Part shown: positions 33,638-45,337 of the stretch, in pieces
Layout: each line of letters starts with the position of its first letter
Position numbering within the stretch: the stretch's first letter is position 1
Assembly (NCBI GenBank): GCA_037447655.1
Contig: JBBHKE010002372.1
Location: forward strand, 26,424-90,423
From: Zygnema cylindricum
Lineage: Eukaryota > Streptophyta > Zygnematophyceae > Zygnematales > Zygnemataceae
DNA length: 64,000 bases
Reading direction: 5' to 3'
The notes under the pieces: model-generated
Told to the model about the DNA's origin: nothing
What the model saw: only the letters and a program-made list of their open reading frames with translations
Databases searched by the model: none
Made by a program: the position numbers and the translations under genes

Positions 33638-33862
33638 CACTACACCATGTATCGCTATTAGTGTTAATAATTTTTTCGCCGCTTAAAACATCTTTTCTCC
33701 GTACACACTTGTCAGATTTTCAGTTTGAGACCGCCAATCGTAAGCTGAGTATGTTACCTTTCAATCGCAACCGTCAGATCTAGGAACCGACATTCGTGTA
33801 CGGAGAAAAGATGTTTAAAGAGACTAAAAAAACATTAACACTAAAAGCGATTCACGGTGTAA
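33638..33862. repeat. M1 MITE copy c
   Basis: CACTACACCATGTATCGC at the left and GCGATTCACGGTGTA at the right, with the usual mirrored interior (AACATCTTTTCTCCGTACACA against GTGTACGGAGAAAAGATG). 225 bp, one of the best-preserved copies. Confidence 0.9.
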
Positions 33863-34268
33863 TTCTTGCTGAACAGTACTGATTCATATTTTACTATTCC
33901 TTCAACTGGTTCTTTTACTCTGTTTACTATTTATTCTTTCTTTTCAGTACAGTGCTGGTTCCATATTCTGCTAAGTGTTCTATGGTCCTTTGTACTCTTC
34001 TAATTCTTCTCACTGTGCAGTACTGCTCTATAACTTAAAAAAGATAATTTCTACTGGTCCTTTACTCTCTTTCTTACTGCTTGGTATTGATTCCATTTTC
34101 TTGCTGCATGTTCTTTTGTGTTTGTTCGGTACTATTTTATGTCCCAAGGTGCAGCTATTCTAGAACCTCTGAATACTACAGTACATTACAGTACTATCTG
34201 TTTACTGCGGGCAGCAAAAAAAAAAAAAAAACAGCAGAAGTTACTAAGAAAAAAACGGAGTCGTCGAC
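33863..34268. other. No gene seen
   Basis: AT-rich spacer with poly-A/T runs between M1 copy c and M3 copy a; nothing recognisable. Confidence 0.6.
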
Positions 34269-34271
34269 TGA

Positions 34272-35070
34272 GGGTGCGTCTCCATGTACTTGAAACTTAA
34301 AGAATTTACTTTGTTTTTTAGCGCAGATCCGGCGGACCCGGATTTCAGGTGTCCCTATGTGTAACAAAAAAAATGTTACACAAGGGTGTGACAATTGTAT
34401 ACGCTGACAATGCCCGTGACGGCTGTCAACGTCTACAATCTATGATGACGCACGTTATTTTTTGTAACTGCTTGTGACGTCGCATGACTTTCCATTACAT
34501 TGTAAACGTAACGTCTTCGAGCCTCTGCGGTTTCATTGTTGAAGGAGATGCGTTTTGCCTTTGTGTCTCCTGACCGGCCGGTGTGAAATGGCATCAAAAT
34601 CTTGAGACCCCTGCAAAAAAAAATGACCGTAACGGACGCAAACGAACAAAAAAAACAGAATATATACTTTTCATTGTCGTATTGAACGCAAACGGACAAA
34701 ACATAACGAATAGTGTACTTTTCGTCGTCCGTTGAATTCGTTTGAAATTTTTCAAAAAATTATACACGTGCGAATAAGTGGTCCTATTTGTTTAGCAAAA
34801 ATACTTATTAAAATTAAAAATACCTATTTGTTTTAAAACACATCGCCCATGTATTTTAAAGAAAAGTTTGAAGATGACGTTTTTTGGCGTGGCCGTGGGT
34901 CGAAGAACACAAGACGACAACATGCAGTACATTCTAAATTCCACGATGACGCAAAATGTACCTCTCCTTTTTTCTATTTTTTTGTACGGTTGAAACTTAT
35001 GCGGTTCGGCTCTAAGTTTTACAAGAAAATGACATAAAAAACCCTTACTTTGGCACATGGAGACGCACCC
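34272..35070. mobile_element. M3 element copy a (Harbinger-like), TSD TGA
   Basis: TIRs GGGTGCGTCTCCATGTA and its inverse (GGAGACGCACCC) bound 799 bp, flanked by TGA at 34269-34271 and 35071-35073. A 3-bp duplication and G-rich TIR fit PIF/Harbinger. No transposase frame is visible, so it is non-autonomous. Confidence 0.85.
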
Positions 35071-35148
35071 TGAGGCAGCTCAACAGAAGGTGAAGGAAGC
35101 ATCGTTGTTGCGTAAGGCAAAAGCAAAGGAACATGTATTGTCCGTACA

Positions 35149-35346
35149 TAGTGTTAATGTTTCTATTTGTCACTTAAAACAACTTTTCTAAGTACACTTT
35201 TGTCGGATTGTGGATCGGACGGTTGCGATTGAAAGACAAGATTTTCACCATCCGGTTGGCGATCTCCGTGTGAAAATCGGACAAGTGTGTACAAAGAAAA
35301 GTGAGGAAAAATTTAGTAAAAATAATAGGGGATACACGGTGTGGTG
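35149..35346. repeat. M1 MITE copy d
   Basis: Degenerate ends but clear core: TTTGTCGGATTGTGGATCGGACGG, then GATCTCCGTGTG and ATCGGACAAGTGTGTAC. Confidence 0.75.
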
Positions 35347-35536
35347 TTTTAAATCTATTTCCCGTTACCAATAGTTAATATGTACCTTTTTTGACTTTGA
35401 AAATAATCGATAAACTAGCTCGATGTGTCCGTACGAAAATTCTCCGATGATCTGACGATATATTTTTCCGATATACAGATAAAGTACAATATTTCGTGAT
35501 GGTCGACCTCGATTTTAAGAGACTTTTGTAGGGTTT

Positions 35537-35757
35537 ACTACACCGTGAATCGCTATTAGGGTTATTGTCTTTTTCTTTCAAAACATATTTTCTTAGTACA
35601 CACATGCTGGATTGTGGATCTAACGGTTGCGATTGGAAGGTAAGATTTCTAGCTTTCGATCGGCAGTCTCCATGTGAAAATTGCACAGCTGTGTTTGTAG
35701 CAAATGTGTTTTAAATGGTGAAAAAATTGTTAGCCCTAATAGTGGTACATGGTGTAC
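35537..35757. repeat. M1 MITE copy e
   Basis: ACTACACCGTGAATCGC at the left; right end GGTACATGGTGTA. Core GGATTGTGGATCTAACGGTTGCG. Confidence 0.85.
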
Positions 35758-36660
35758 GTTACTAAAACAATCTGCTGATCCGCAAAACACTGTATAAGCC
35801 TAAAAGGTTTTTGCCTTCCCGAATTCGAGGCACGTGATTTTGTTTTTCCCAAAAATATGGCGCGTCGCACCAATCACCACGCGGCTATTGAATCGCCACT
35901 GTACTGTACTGTACTCTACTCTACGGTAATGTACTGTACTGTACCGTATTGTATTGTACCGCATTGTACTGTACTGTACTTTATACTGTACTTTACACCG
36001 TGAATCGCGATTAGCGTTAAAAGAATAATTAGTGTTATAAACCAACTAGTGTGGTGTTAAATAATTAGCGATTTTTTTACTCTATTTTTCGTACTTTACT
36101 ATTTAACAAAGTACCATATTGTACAGACTGACAAGATCCGTACACCACTCTATTGAAGATGACCATAAATTAGAGTTATTAAAACTAATTAACCAATACC
36201 TTAATTAACATAAAAAATAATAAGGGTTAATACTTGGGTCTTATACAATTCCAGTTTCGACTCTTGTAAACTGTGCTACCACGCCGTACGGTCATTTATT
36301 TACGCTATTTCTACAGTAATTATTTCAGTTACGTGTCATTCGATTCATTTTTTTTTTCGGCTTCTTAAGTTGCATTCTCGCCCCTGTTATTAATAAAACT
36401 TTTAAATTTCTATCGGCACTAAATCAAATAGGTGTGCACGCACTGCTCACAACAAGTTTACCCTACTCTGTACCAAAATGTCGTACTCTTGCCGCCTACG
36501 TTTTGATTTGTTTTTTTCACAAACAATTTTTCTTCACTCTTTTCATGTTTTCTTCTTCGTCACATGTTCCGGCATCTAATGTCTTTCTTTTGAGCCAATC
36601 CCTTTCGCCTACGCCTTAAAATATTGAAACCTCACTCGATCATTCATTTTTATATAAGTA
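35758..36660. other. No gene; GTACT microsatellite
   Basis: 35895-35997 is a degenerate (GTACT)n / (TGTAC)n array. The rest is AT-rich with no supported gene. Confidence 0.7.
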
Positions 36661-36663
36661 AAT

Positions 36664-36824
36664 TAATGCTCGTTACACGGGCATGGACCGTGTCCTGTTT
36701 TTCATGCGAGTTTATCATACCCGTTATTATGCCCGTTTTCCATGTTTTTTATCATGCCAGTTTTTCATGCCCGTATTTCATGTTTGTTTTCATTGCCCGT
36801 TTATCATGCCCGTTACAAGCATTA
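36664..36824. repeat. Short hairpin repeat enclosing a CATGCCCGTTTT satellite
   Basis: TAATGCTCGTTACACGGGCATG-like left arm (36664) pairs with the inverse of CATGCCCGTTACAAGCATTA (36824). Between them are about six loose repeats of TCATGCC(C)GTTTT. Could be a tiny inverted-repeat element. Confidence 0.6.
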
Positions 36825-36893
36825 GGTATGCATAAAATCATACCCAAAAAAATGTAGTTACACAGACATAATTTGAGGTTTATTTTCTAAAAA

Positions 36894-37491
36894 GAATTGC
36901 TAATCGCATAGACAATTTTTGGTGCGCGCAGGTAGTTGTCAAAAATTGTACAATTGAAGTACAATATAGTACAAGCTACGTACCTTTGAGTTCAGATTTG
37001 ACGGTCAATCCGTCGAACAAGTTTGACTGGCTAAATATTGTAGCGATGGTTAAAAACATGTCGCGCTTGCAAACGTCGACCGTCATTAAAAAAAAATATT
37101 CACACGGCCGACGCAGGTTTACGGTAACAACCCGCGGCAACCACATGTAAATAAAATGGTTGCGCGCAGTTAGTTTCTCACTTCACGTGAGCTCCACTAT
37201 GAAAGGACATGTTGGCATATAAGTGAGTATTTTTTATTTTTTTTATGTGTGCATTTTACTTTTTCTGTGAATGTGAATCAATGTGAGGTACTTTGTCAAT
37301 ACAGGGATGTTGATTCGTACATAGTGTGGCTTCATCCAGTCACGCGTGACGACGCACTTTTTTATCATTTAGTTTCATCGATATTTTAAGGCGGGTACGC
37401 TTCCTTATCTTGTACGAAGATTATTTCGTTTCTTGCGAGTTAATTTATACATATGACGTCGTCCTCTAATTTGTGTCCAAGTTCAACGTAT
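36894..37491 (+). mobile_element. Foldback element R1, left half
   Basis: Left arm GAATTGCTAATCGC..AGACAATTTTTG to about 37203 is the inverted complement of 38680-38993, arms of about 310 bp. The middle part matches R2 at 15656-15745. No transposase seen; the element would be about 960 bp without the solo LTR. Confidence 0.8.
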
Positions 37492-37496
37492 CGGTT

Positions 37497-38627
37497 TCAA
37501 ACTCCATGGGGTCCATTCCCCCACAGAGTTCGCATATCCAAAGAATCTTATGTAGATAGTGCCGACTCCAAGTTGATACAAACCCAAATGACTGACACCC
37601 TCACAGTCAAAACCCTGATACAACTTCATCCCTATGAAAGAATAATTTCTGTGTGTTCGGTTCCCCCACAGAATGCAAAGTTGGAATATGAGTTTTGGAT
37701 AACATTCCCCACTTTGACTTTTCCTTAGAATTACCACCTCCTTGGCATGCAAAAACTCTGACCGAATACACCCCTGTGTAGCCTGGACACCTTTTATTCC
37801 GCAGCAAAAAGAATCACTGAAAATGGTCAACTAAATGAGTTTGATATTAAATGGCAAAGTCTGCCGCTTTATACGGATGCTCTTTTGGAGAGAGGCGCCT
37901 ACCTACCAGAATATTCTAAGTCCTAAAACCCCACTCTAAGCCCCCTAGTACAGAGGTACGAACCAATCATATGGCGGTACCGTACAAGAAAGTACAGGTG
38001 CCGGAGTACTTTGTGTACGGTCCTTGTACGGTATCGCCATAATGTGGCATTTGTCACATCAGAACTTGTCATCCCGCGTTCCAGAGATCGCGCAATCCTC
38101 CAAGATATTGCCACATGTCATTCGGAGTGGCGGCGCCCGAAAACGCCAAAGCGGCCATTGCGGAATCCCGGCTCGCACCACGGCTGTCAAATCAAATCGG
38201 CTTTTTTTCCGGACTGTTGAAATAAATGTTCGCAACATTCATTTCGTGCGGTACTATATTACATAACAGGATTTATGTTCTACCGTACGTTAGTTTAATG
38301 AAATGTCCTACGTGTACATGTTTAAATATCTATCAAACCCTATAGATCTCACCACTAATTCTAGACTTAACGGACAAAGCCAACGTTTACAGGTGTCTTG
38401 ACAGATTGTAGGTACCAGTTTCTTGGGTGCATCATATACAATTTTGGTAAATCTACCAAATCTACTCACTGTCTTCCTAGAGGGCCTAGGCAACCATGGC
38501 TCTAGCTCCCTATCCATCCTTTAGTGACTACAATAAGTGTGGGGGCCTGGAGAAGGGAGTCAAAGGCAGACTGCCTCTGCTATTTTTCTATTCTAATAAT
38601 GACCTAGAAAATACACAAACATCAACA
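37497..38627 (-). mobile_element. Solo copia LTR (G), 1131 bp, TSD CGGTT
   Basis: Starts TGTTGATG on the minus strand and ends GGAGTTTGA. Flanked by CGGTT at 37492-37496 and 38628-38632. The blocks parallel A's LTR (AAAAAGAATCACT, ACACCCCTGTG, GAGAGAGG.GCCTACCT, GTACGGTC.TTGTACGG..GTC). No internal region or second LTR, so it is the product of LTR-LTR recombination. R2 shows the uninserted site. Confidence 0.88.
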
Positions 38628-38632
38628 CGGTT

Positions 38633-38993
38633 GGCGATTAGATTCTATTTTTGGGGCTAAGTTAAATGTCAGTATATGCTTTCACGATGGAGCACACGTG
38701 AAGTGAGAAACTACCCGCGCGCAACCATTTTATTTACATGTGGTTGCCGCAGTTTTGTTAGCGTAAACCTGCGCCAGCCGTGTGAATTGTTTTTTTTGTT
38801 ATGACGGTCAACGTTCGGAAGCGCGGCACTTTCCTAACCGTCGTTACAATGTTACGCCAGTAAAAGTTGTTCGACAGATTGACCGTCAAATCTGAACTCA
38901 AAGGTATGTAGCTTGTACTATACTGTACTTCAAATGTACAATTTTTGACAACTACCTGCGCGCAGCAAAAATTGTCTCTGCAATTAGCAATTC
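38633..38993 (+). mobile_element. Foldback element R1, right half
   Basis: Resumes R1 after the solo LTR (GATTAGATTCTATTTTTGGGGC, as in R2) and contains the right inverted arm ending GCAATTAGCAATTC. Confidence 0.8.
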
Positions 38994-39079
38994 CCTTTTC
39001 TAAAACCTGTACTTCAAGCTTTGCGCCACTTTTGATCAACTACGCCTGCTTTTAAAGTTACCCAATCGGTGCGGTTTTG

Positions 39080-39690
39080 TAACTATATTGTCGGCGCTTG
39101 TTGCGGTTTCCAAACGATATATTCGACCGCAAAGTTTGCATGTTGTCGGTTCATAATCTTGCGTCGACAATGCTTTCTGCGGTTTCCAAACGACCATTTC
39201 TATTGGCGGTACTACAAAATGTATCGTTAAGTGTGTACTATGGAAGTTACACGACGGGTGAGGTCGGCTGTGGGTTTTGTTACTACAATTGTCGGTTCGT
39301 AGGATGGCGGTTCATTTCCACGTTAAACTTGCATGAACGACGCTCTTTGCGGTTTCGAAACGTTACATTCTGCCGGCGGTACGATAATGTTTCGTTAACG
39401 ACCTACTTTGGAAGTTTGATGGTTGGTGAGGTCGCTCGTGTTGTATAATTGTCGGTTAGTATATTGTCCGTTCGTAAACTTAATCGACGGCAAATATGTT
39501 TCGTTGACGGCCTACGTTGGAAGGTACACAACAGGTGAGGTCGCCCTTAGAATTTGGTTCAGTTCTACAATTGTTCGTTTGTAGATTGTCCGTTCGCGGT
39601 AGAAAAATGTTTTATTAACGACCTTCTTTGGAAGTTTGACGACCAGTTCATAGATTGTCATTTCCGAAACTTAATCGACGGCACGCTTTT
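39080..39690 (+). repeat. Degenerate 110-170-bp tandem repeat with a recurring YNC..V..PF peptide
   Basis: Blocks like GCGGTA..A.AATGT.TCGTTAACGACCTACTTTGGAAGTTTGA and ACAATTGTCGGTTCGTAG recur about every 110-170 bases. In plus frames this gives YNCRFVGWRFI, YNCRLVYCPFVNLIDGK, YNCSFVDCPFAVEK and IDCHFRNLIDGT. May be a decayed repeat-protein gene or a satellite that happens to be open. No start, splice or stop structure supports a working gene. Confidence 0.55.
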
Positions 39691-39770
39691 GAATCGTCGT
39701 GTCATGCATACGCTTCCGCACTACGGACGGACAACGCGAAAAGAAAGATAGACACACCACCTATATAAAG

Positions 39771-40398
39771 CATAGTTCAAAAGTAGGTGAAAGTAGGCCC
39801 ATACAATATACCTATTGTGTGTTTAACATGCAATATGACCTTAAGACCCATATTGTATGGGCCGCAAAATGAAAAAAAAATAGTAATAGGGTTGAGTTGC
39901 ACATCGAACGATAGAGAATTAAACGGCATGTCTAAATTTTGAAAAACATTCAGACAAAAAAAGAATAATTCAGTTTTGAGGTATTTTTTATTTAAACCGT
40001 CACATTTGGACGATCGGACGGTCGCTGATCAAAGTAGGGATCTAAAAAGATCACATGAAAATCCCATAACACAACTTACGATAGGACTATCTATCATATT
40101 AGCGTCTGCAATTTTGAAGGCCACACTAAATAAAGCCTCAAATTCACGATAGAAATTTTGTTTGGTTGCCCGTCCGCGTTTTTTTTTTTTCGGGTTTTCT
40201 TTTCTGTGGAATGTCATCCTACGCCGTGTCAGTTTGCGGCGTCGTGCGCTGTACTATGATCATACGCCAGATTCATACGTTCGTATAAGAGTGTGCACAA
40301 CGCACGCACATACAATATGCATACTCTACGCGAGTTTTGTGCCAAGTTTTGTGCGCCTACCAAAGGCCTACCATAATAACACCTACGTTTGAACTATG
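39771..40398. mobile_element. M2 element copy a (hAT-like)
   Basis: CATAGTTCAAAAGTAGG at the left, inverse at the right (CCTACGTTTGAACTATG). 628 bp, about twice the other copies. Shares inner GAAAGTAGGCCCATACAATAT and the GACGATCGGACGGTCGCTGA segment with copy b. Flanking 8-mers match at only 5 of 8. Confidence 0.8.
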
Positions 40399-40482
40399 AT
40401 GCAAACGTTTCCTGGAAGGCGACCAAAGGTCTAAAATTTATAGATACATATTTTTTTTATGTCCTTGCCGATACCTCATTGG

Positions 40483-40826
40483 TAGTGTTGGGTATCGGAT
40501 AAAATCATATCGCGATAATTTTGATATGCGATACATCGAATATCGATCGGTTAGAGGCCTCGATATTGTACAAAAAACCATACAGAAAGTTTTACGGAAA
40601 AGGTAAAAGCGTGCTGCGCCTCCTCCCGAGGGCGAGGCGTGAAATTTTAACCTAGCGTCCACTTCGATATATCGCGGTAGAAAATATATCGAATTATCTG
40701 CCGATATATCACATAAATATCGCAATATTCACCTCCTCAATATATCGGAACGATATATCAATTATCGGGTACCCGAAATTCGGTACATATTTAATATAGG
40801 CATGGGGCCCTCGATACCCAACACTA
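40483..40826. mobile_element. M4 element copy a (hAT-like MITE)
   Basis: TAGTGTTGGGTATCG and its inverse (CGATACCCAACACTA) bound 344 bp rich in ATATCG words. CATTGG repeats directly on both sides (40477-40482, 40827-40832). Confidence 0.85.
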
Positions 40827-41285
40827 CATTGGACTCTCCATTTTTATTTTTATTTTTTGTCCCTGCCGATACCTCATTGCATTGGACTCTCCAAATTTTT
40901 CCTTCACCTGTGCCTCACAAATTTGAAATTTTGCACCCGAAGCCATTCGAGCCTTCATTAGAATCTAAGGTGAAATGTACGGCAGGTTCGTGAAACCAGG
41001 ACTCGGTTCCGCATGTTTCGAAACGTGACAACGACGTCGTTGTCTTGATTGACGGATTTCTACTGATGTTTACTCGTACATCGTACGGTCATCATCGTGC
41101 TAGGAGCGCATCGTCGATTAGGGTTACACTACCTGAATCCATCGTTCCTCGTACTAAAGGCTGTACGGAAGGTCATATATCGCGCCACGTGGGCGAGCGG
41201 TCGTGTTTCGTCACACCAAAGTGTAAAACTATTTTGATTGGCTCATAAAATGGATAGGGCATCGGCCGTCCGATCCGCAGTCAAT
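40827..41285. other. No gene seen
   Basis: Starts with a duplicated CATTGGACTCTCCA..TTTTT / GCCGATACCTCATTG block, then unique GC-moderate DNA. No credible gene. Confidence 0.6.
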
Positions 41286-41519
41286 ACTAATAGCGATTCA
41301 CGGTGTACTTAGCATTAATGTTTTTTTTGCCACTTAAAACATCATTTCTCCGTACACATATGTTCGATTCAATTTGAGACCGCCAATCGGAAGCCGAGAT
41401 CTTACCTTTCAATCATAACCATCAGATCTACAATCCGACATGTGTGTACGGAGAAAAGATGTTTTAAGTGACGAAAACAAAATTAGCGCTAATAGCGATT
41501 CACGGTTGTAGTGTAAACA
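41286..41519. repeat. M1 MITE copy f, with one end in the wrong orientation
   Basis: The right end is normal (CTAATAGCGATTCACGG). The left end carries the same sequence in the same, not inverted, orientation (ACTAATAGCGATTCACGG at 41286) before the usual interior. Either two copies overlap or an end was flipped. Confidence 0.8.
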
Positions 41520-41840
41520 CAAAGGCGCTGAAAAACGTGCGTACCCGCATCTTAAGCACGACACGTGTGGAAAAACATGGACTGAAATAGTGTGCTCGGT
41601 TCATGCAACACTACGAGCCGAACCAAACGTACAATTGTACGAACGACTTTCAATTGTACTGCAACGAGCGAACAAACGACCGATGCGAAACGATATTGCA
41701 AGCGTAGTTGTGAGCCCGATGCATATGCCAATTCGCCAAAGTCCCGATCTTAACAGTTACCAACAATTTTAAAGAATACGACAGAAAAATATATCTTTGC
41801 GTTAGCACATGGGCACACAGCCACACAGGGTAAGACAAAG

Positions 41841-42429
41841 TACACCGTCGATCGTATTTAGCGTGTAGAAATTATTAGTGTATAGAATAATTTAGTGTCA
41901 TGTACACTAATTTTGACTTAGAAAAATTTCGAAAAAAAAGTTATACACTAATTTTTCAACGAACGCCAATATGGGTACAGCTGATTTGTCGAGAAGATAT
42001 TCACAGTAATATAGGTAAAAGTACAAATTCTGACAATTCGGACACTGTCGCATACTTTCACTCTAATTAATTCCTAACTCTAATTTCGGTAACGCGACAA
42101 ATAAATGTACACTAAAACAGGTACAAGTACGAAATCTTTAAAATTGTACACCAAATCGTGGTTGTATCTTATTTAGGATTAACTCACAGGGCAGTTTTTC
42201 GTGTGATAGCAAATATTTATTAAAATATTCGTACTTGTATAATTAAAAAGTACATTTTTATACGCACCGACACGTTCCGTACTCCACACTAATAAAATAA
42301 TTGTTCTTCTCGTAATTACTAATTAGCGTACAGGAAAAATTAGTATCATTTACCCTATTTTAGGTAAAACACTCAAAATTTAGGGGCGCCGAATTAGTGT
42401 TCAACACGCTAAATACGATCGACGGTGTA
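41841..42429. mobile_element. N1 element, M1-type ends, 589 bp
   Basis: TACACCGTCGATCGTATTTAG at 41841 and its inverse at 42429. Interior differs from the short M1 copies: GTGTACACTAA and AATTAGTGT words. No coding capacity. Confidence 0.8.
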
Positions 42430-42589
42430 GTGAATGCGCGTGTCGCGATGCGACTTTCGGTCGTTTTGGTGTACGGCTTGATGTAGGATTTGTTGTCGTA
42501 TTAGGTGTAGGTGGCATGCGGTCTTCATCCCGTTTGAAATAGGGTTGGTCTACAGCGCACGAAAGGGGGAATGGACAAATTACAAATAT

Positions 42590-43280
42590 CATTTAATACG
42601 AATTACGAAACGTACTAAAAATTGCGCATGTGTGCCACAGAGCCTTCTTGGATTGTTGTGGTTTACGGTGTGAAAATATAAAAAATAGTATCTTTGTCGT
42701 ATTCGGTGCATAGAGGTACCAAGCGTTTTAAACGCACGCATGAAACATCAAAAAAATAATGATATATGCGCACGGAACAAATGGATTTTTTTTTAAATGC
42801 GTTGACCGACTTTGACTTCATAATAAAATAGAAAATAAAAAACAATTAATCAGAAGTACTTCTACAACTTAGGGTATATGCCCATGTATTAAAGTACCTG
42901 TCTTTTAGTATATCTTCCGTCAAAGATTTTCTCGCGGCTTCCGCTGGCTTTGCATCCACGCTGGCGGAAGGCACATGGCCAATGCCATGTGTAGCCACAT
43001 AATCGCGCGTTCGTCGCGGATATTTATTAATCTTTCCACGAGGCAGAATACTATTCGTTCACGCTCCTAATATTGAACTCCTTCAGGTCACTTGTTGCAA
43101 ACTGGCAGGTTTTACCGACGGCGTATCCGATTACCCATCCGACGGTCAAGGTTTACGCCCATAACCTTGGAGAATGAAATTTGTCATCCAGCAACTTTGT
43201 TTTTCTGACAGAAAAAAATAATTTGGTACGGCATTGTCTGAAACAGTAAGTCCAGCAGTAAATAACCTCATTTTCAACCG
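42590..43280. repeat. Repeat Q copy 1 with an inserted P-family piece
   Basis: Direct repeat of 43900-44310: TAAAAATTG(C/T)GCA.GTGT, TTGTCGTATT.(G)GC, CCACGAGGCA, TTCGTTCA, TCACTTGTTGC.AACTG, TCCGATTA.(G)CATCCGACGGT and TTGTTTTTCTGACA. A segment at about 42730-42880 instead matches 49790-49920 (P family). Confidence 0.7.
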
Positions 43281-43411
43281 TAAATGTAACGTCACCCTAA
43301 CTCAAAAAAATAATTACGTTAATATTGGAACTGTTTAACTAGCGTTAATTACTCTAATGCCGAATATTTTTAGGCGCAGTACAGTACAGTAGTGTAATGC
43401 ACGAAATGTGT

Positions 43412-43600
43412 CATTCCGTACTATAATTTCACATTATTTCGTACAGATGTTGAAAATAAGTGTCAGATAATGGCGTCGACAGGGAAAATTGAGTGCGTCG
43501 CGCGGAAAAGCGTACTCAGATTTGATTTCAAAGTCATAAAGACGAAAGAAAATCGCGCTAACTTGTTCTCACATGTTCAGGCGTCGAATATGTGAACACG
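43412..43600 (+). pseudogene. P-family repeat with conserved reading frame, copy 1
   Basis: Plus frame reads TKCVIPYYNFTLFRTD, ENKCQIMASTGKIECVARK, FKVIKTKENRANLFSHVQ, stop. The same frame is open in copy 2. Unknown protein; possibly the remains of a transposon gene. Confidence 0.45.
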
Positions 43601-43899
43601 GAGTATCGCGGCTACCCTAAAAACATGGGAGCGCGTATCGATTACTTAACTTTTACATCGATTCACGGTGTACTTTTTAAACTTTTTAAAAAATTAAATC
43701 CGTACATTTTTGTACGTTTTTTCGTACATTACATCCGTACGCGAAAGCTACGAATTTTACGAAAATTTCAAAATCTGAAAAAATTAACGCATTTTCGTAA
43801 AAAAATGAAAATCCGTACGTTTGGTACCTCTATGATTCGGTGTAAGTGGAATACGTTCTACCCGTTTGAAGATACCGTTAGCTGACATCTGGCAGTGGC

Positions 43900-44310
43900 G
43901 AAATGGTCCAACAATATATGCAAAACCTCCTAAAAATTGTGCACGTGTCTCGTGGATTTTTTGTTGTTTCTAGCGTTAAAAACTTGTCGTATTTAGCGCA
44001 AAGAAGTGTGCGGCGTTCAAACCAGGCTATGCAATTATTTTTGGACGAATGTAAGAGTGCCACGTCACTTTTCCACGAGGCACGATGCAATTCGTTCAGG
44101 CGCTGAGAATTGACCTACTCGGGGTCACTTGTTGCGAACTGAAAGTGTCAGACGATGTCATATCCGATTATGCATCCGACGGTCCACATTAGCGCCCATA
44201 AACATGGAGAATCAAATCCCTCATTCAGTAGCCTTGTTTTTCTGACATTTTTTTTTTTTTGGTACGGCACTGTACAAAAAAGTACGGCTTTCAGTAAACA
44301 ACGTCATTTT
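43900..44310. repeat. Repeat Q copy 2
   Basis: Partner of 42590-43280, same orientation, about 1 kb away. Confidence 0.7.
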
Positions 44311-45329
44311 TTCCCTAATGGAACCTTGCCCTAAGGGTCGAGGCAGGACTACTCATCACTCCGTGGTTTTATGAATTTATCCTGGTAAATAGACTTTAGA
44401 GTTTAGACGTGTGTATGCGATCGTTGGCGACCCTAAGTTAGGCCCTCGTTCCATCGGGAAGTTTCAATAGTTGCACGGCTTTCATTACTGGCTGTAATAT
44501 TTTAGACTAGGGGCCATACTGTTAACAGGGTTTCGCATACGTGTTATGCATTCTTGTTTAAGCCTGTCCCCTTGTGCATTGGATTGTGTAATCGATTGCC
44601 AACGTGGCGACGTCAAGGTGTACGTTTTGTCAATCGGCAATTAAAGGACAGCCTTCACAAAGCGTGACCTTCTAGGTTGTCACAAACTGGCCGACGGGAG
44701 CGAATACCATCTCAAACGTCAGGATGCGATTGATCGAACGGTTTCAGTTCATTCCATGAACTTGGGAGAATCTTGACAGAATTTCCGTGAGCTTGTAAAC
44801 TTGTAAAGCTAAACTTTGCCCAGTTCTTTGACGAAACCGTACGTAATTTAGAGCCTTCTTTTATGTCCCACAATCGAACTGGAGCGGTCAAAGGAACAAA
44901 GGGCATTCGACACAAAAAGGTTTTGAAGAGAATTGATATTAGCGTGCGTCAGTTTGTCTACATGTAGAAGAAGGGGCCGATGTCTGCATGGAGATAATAA
45001 TACCTAAACGGCTAAACAGTACAATATGGTGCAGATTTGGTACAGCATTGACAGGATTTGACGGCCAATCTGTTGTTTCGCGGAACAAAACGAACCACAA
45101 ATTCGACTTCACTTCGAATATTTAGCGACGACGTCACTTCGAATATTTAGCGACGACGTCACTTCGTCGCTAATTTAGCGACGAAACCACTTCGTAGCTG
45201 GTCATCGCTGCTTTAGCGACGAGATAGTCTCGTCGCTAAACAAGTGCTCGGTACTGAATCTAACACTTAACAGCTTACAATTACTGTAGCATCTGTACAA
45301 ATATTTCCATTGGTTATAGACTTATAGCA
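44311..45329. other. No gene; short palindromic repeats
   Basis: 44311-45100 has no recognisable gene. 45110-45235 contains two direct copies of ACTTCGAATATTTAGCGACGACGTC followed by further TTAGCGACGA and TCGTCGCTAA words that can pair with each other. Confidence 0.6.
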
Positions 45330-45337
45330 GTTTAATT

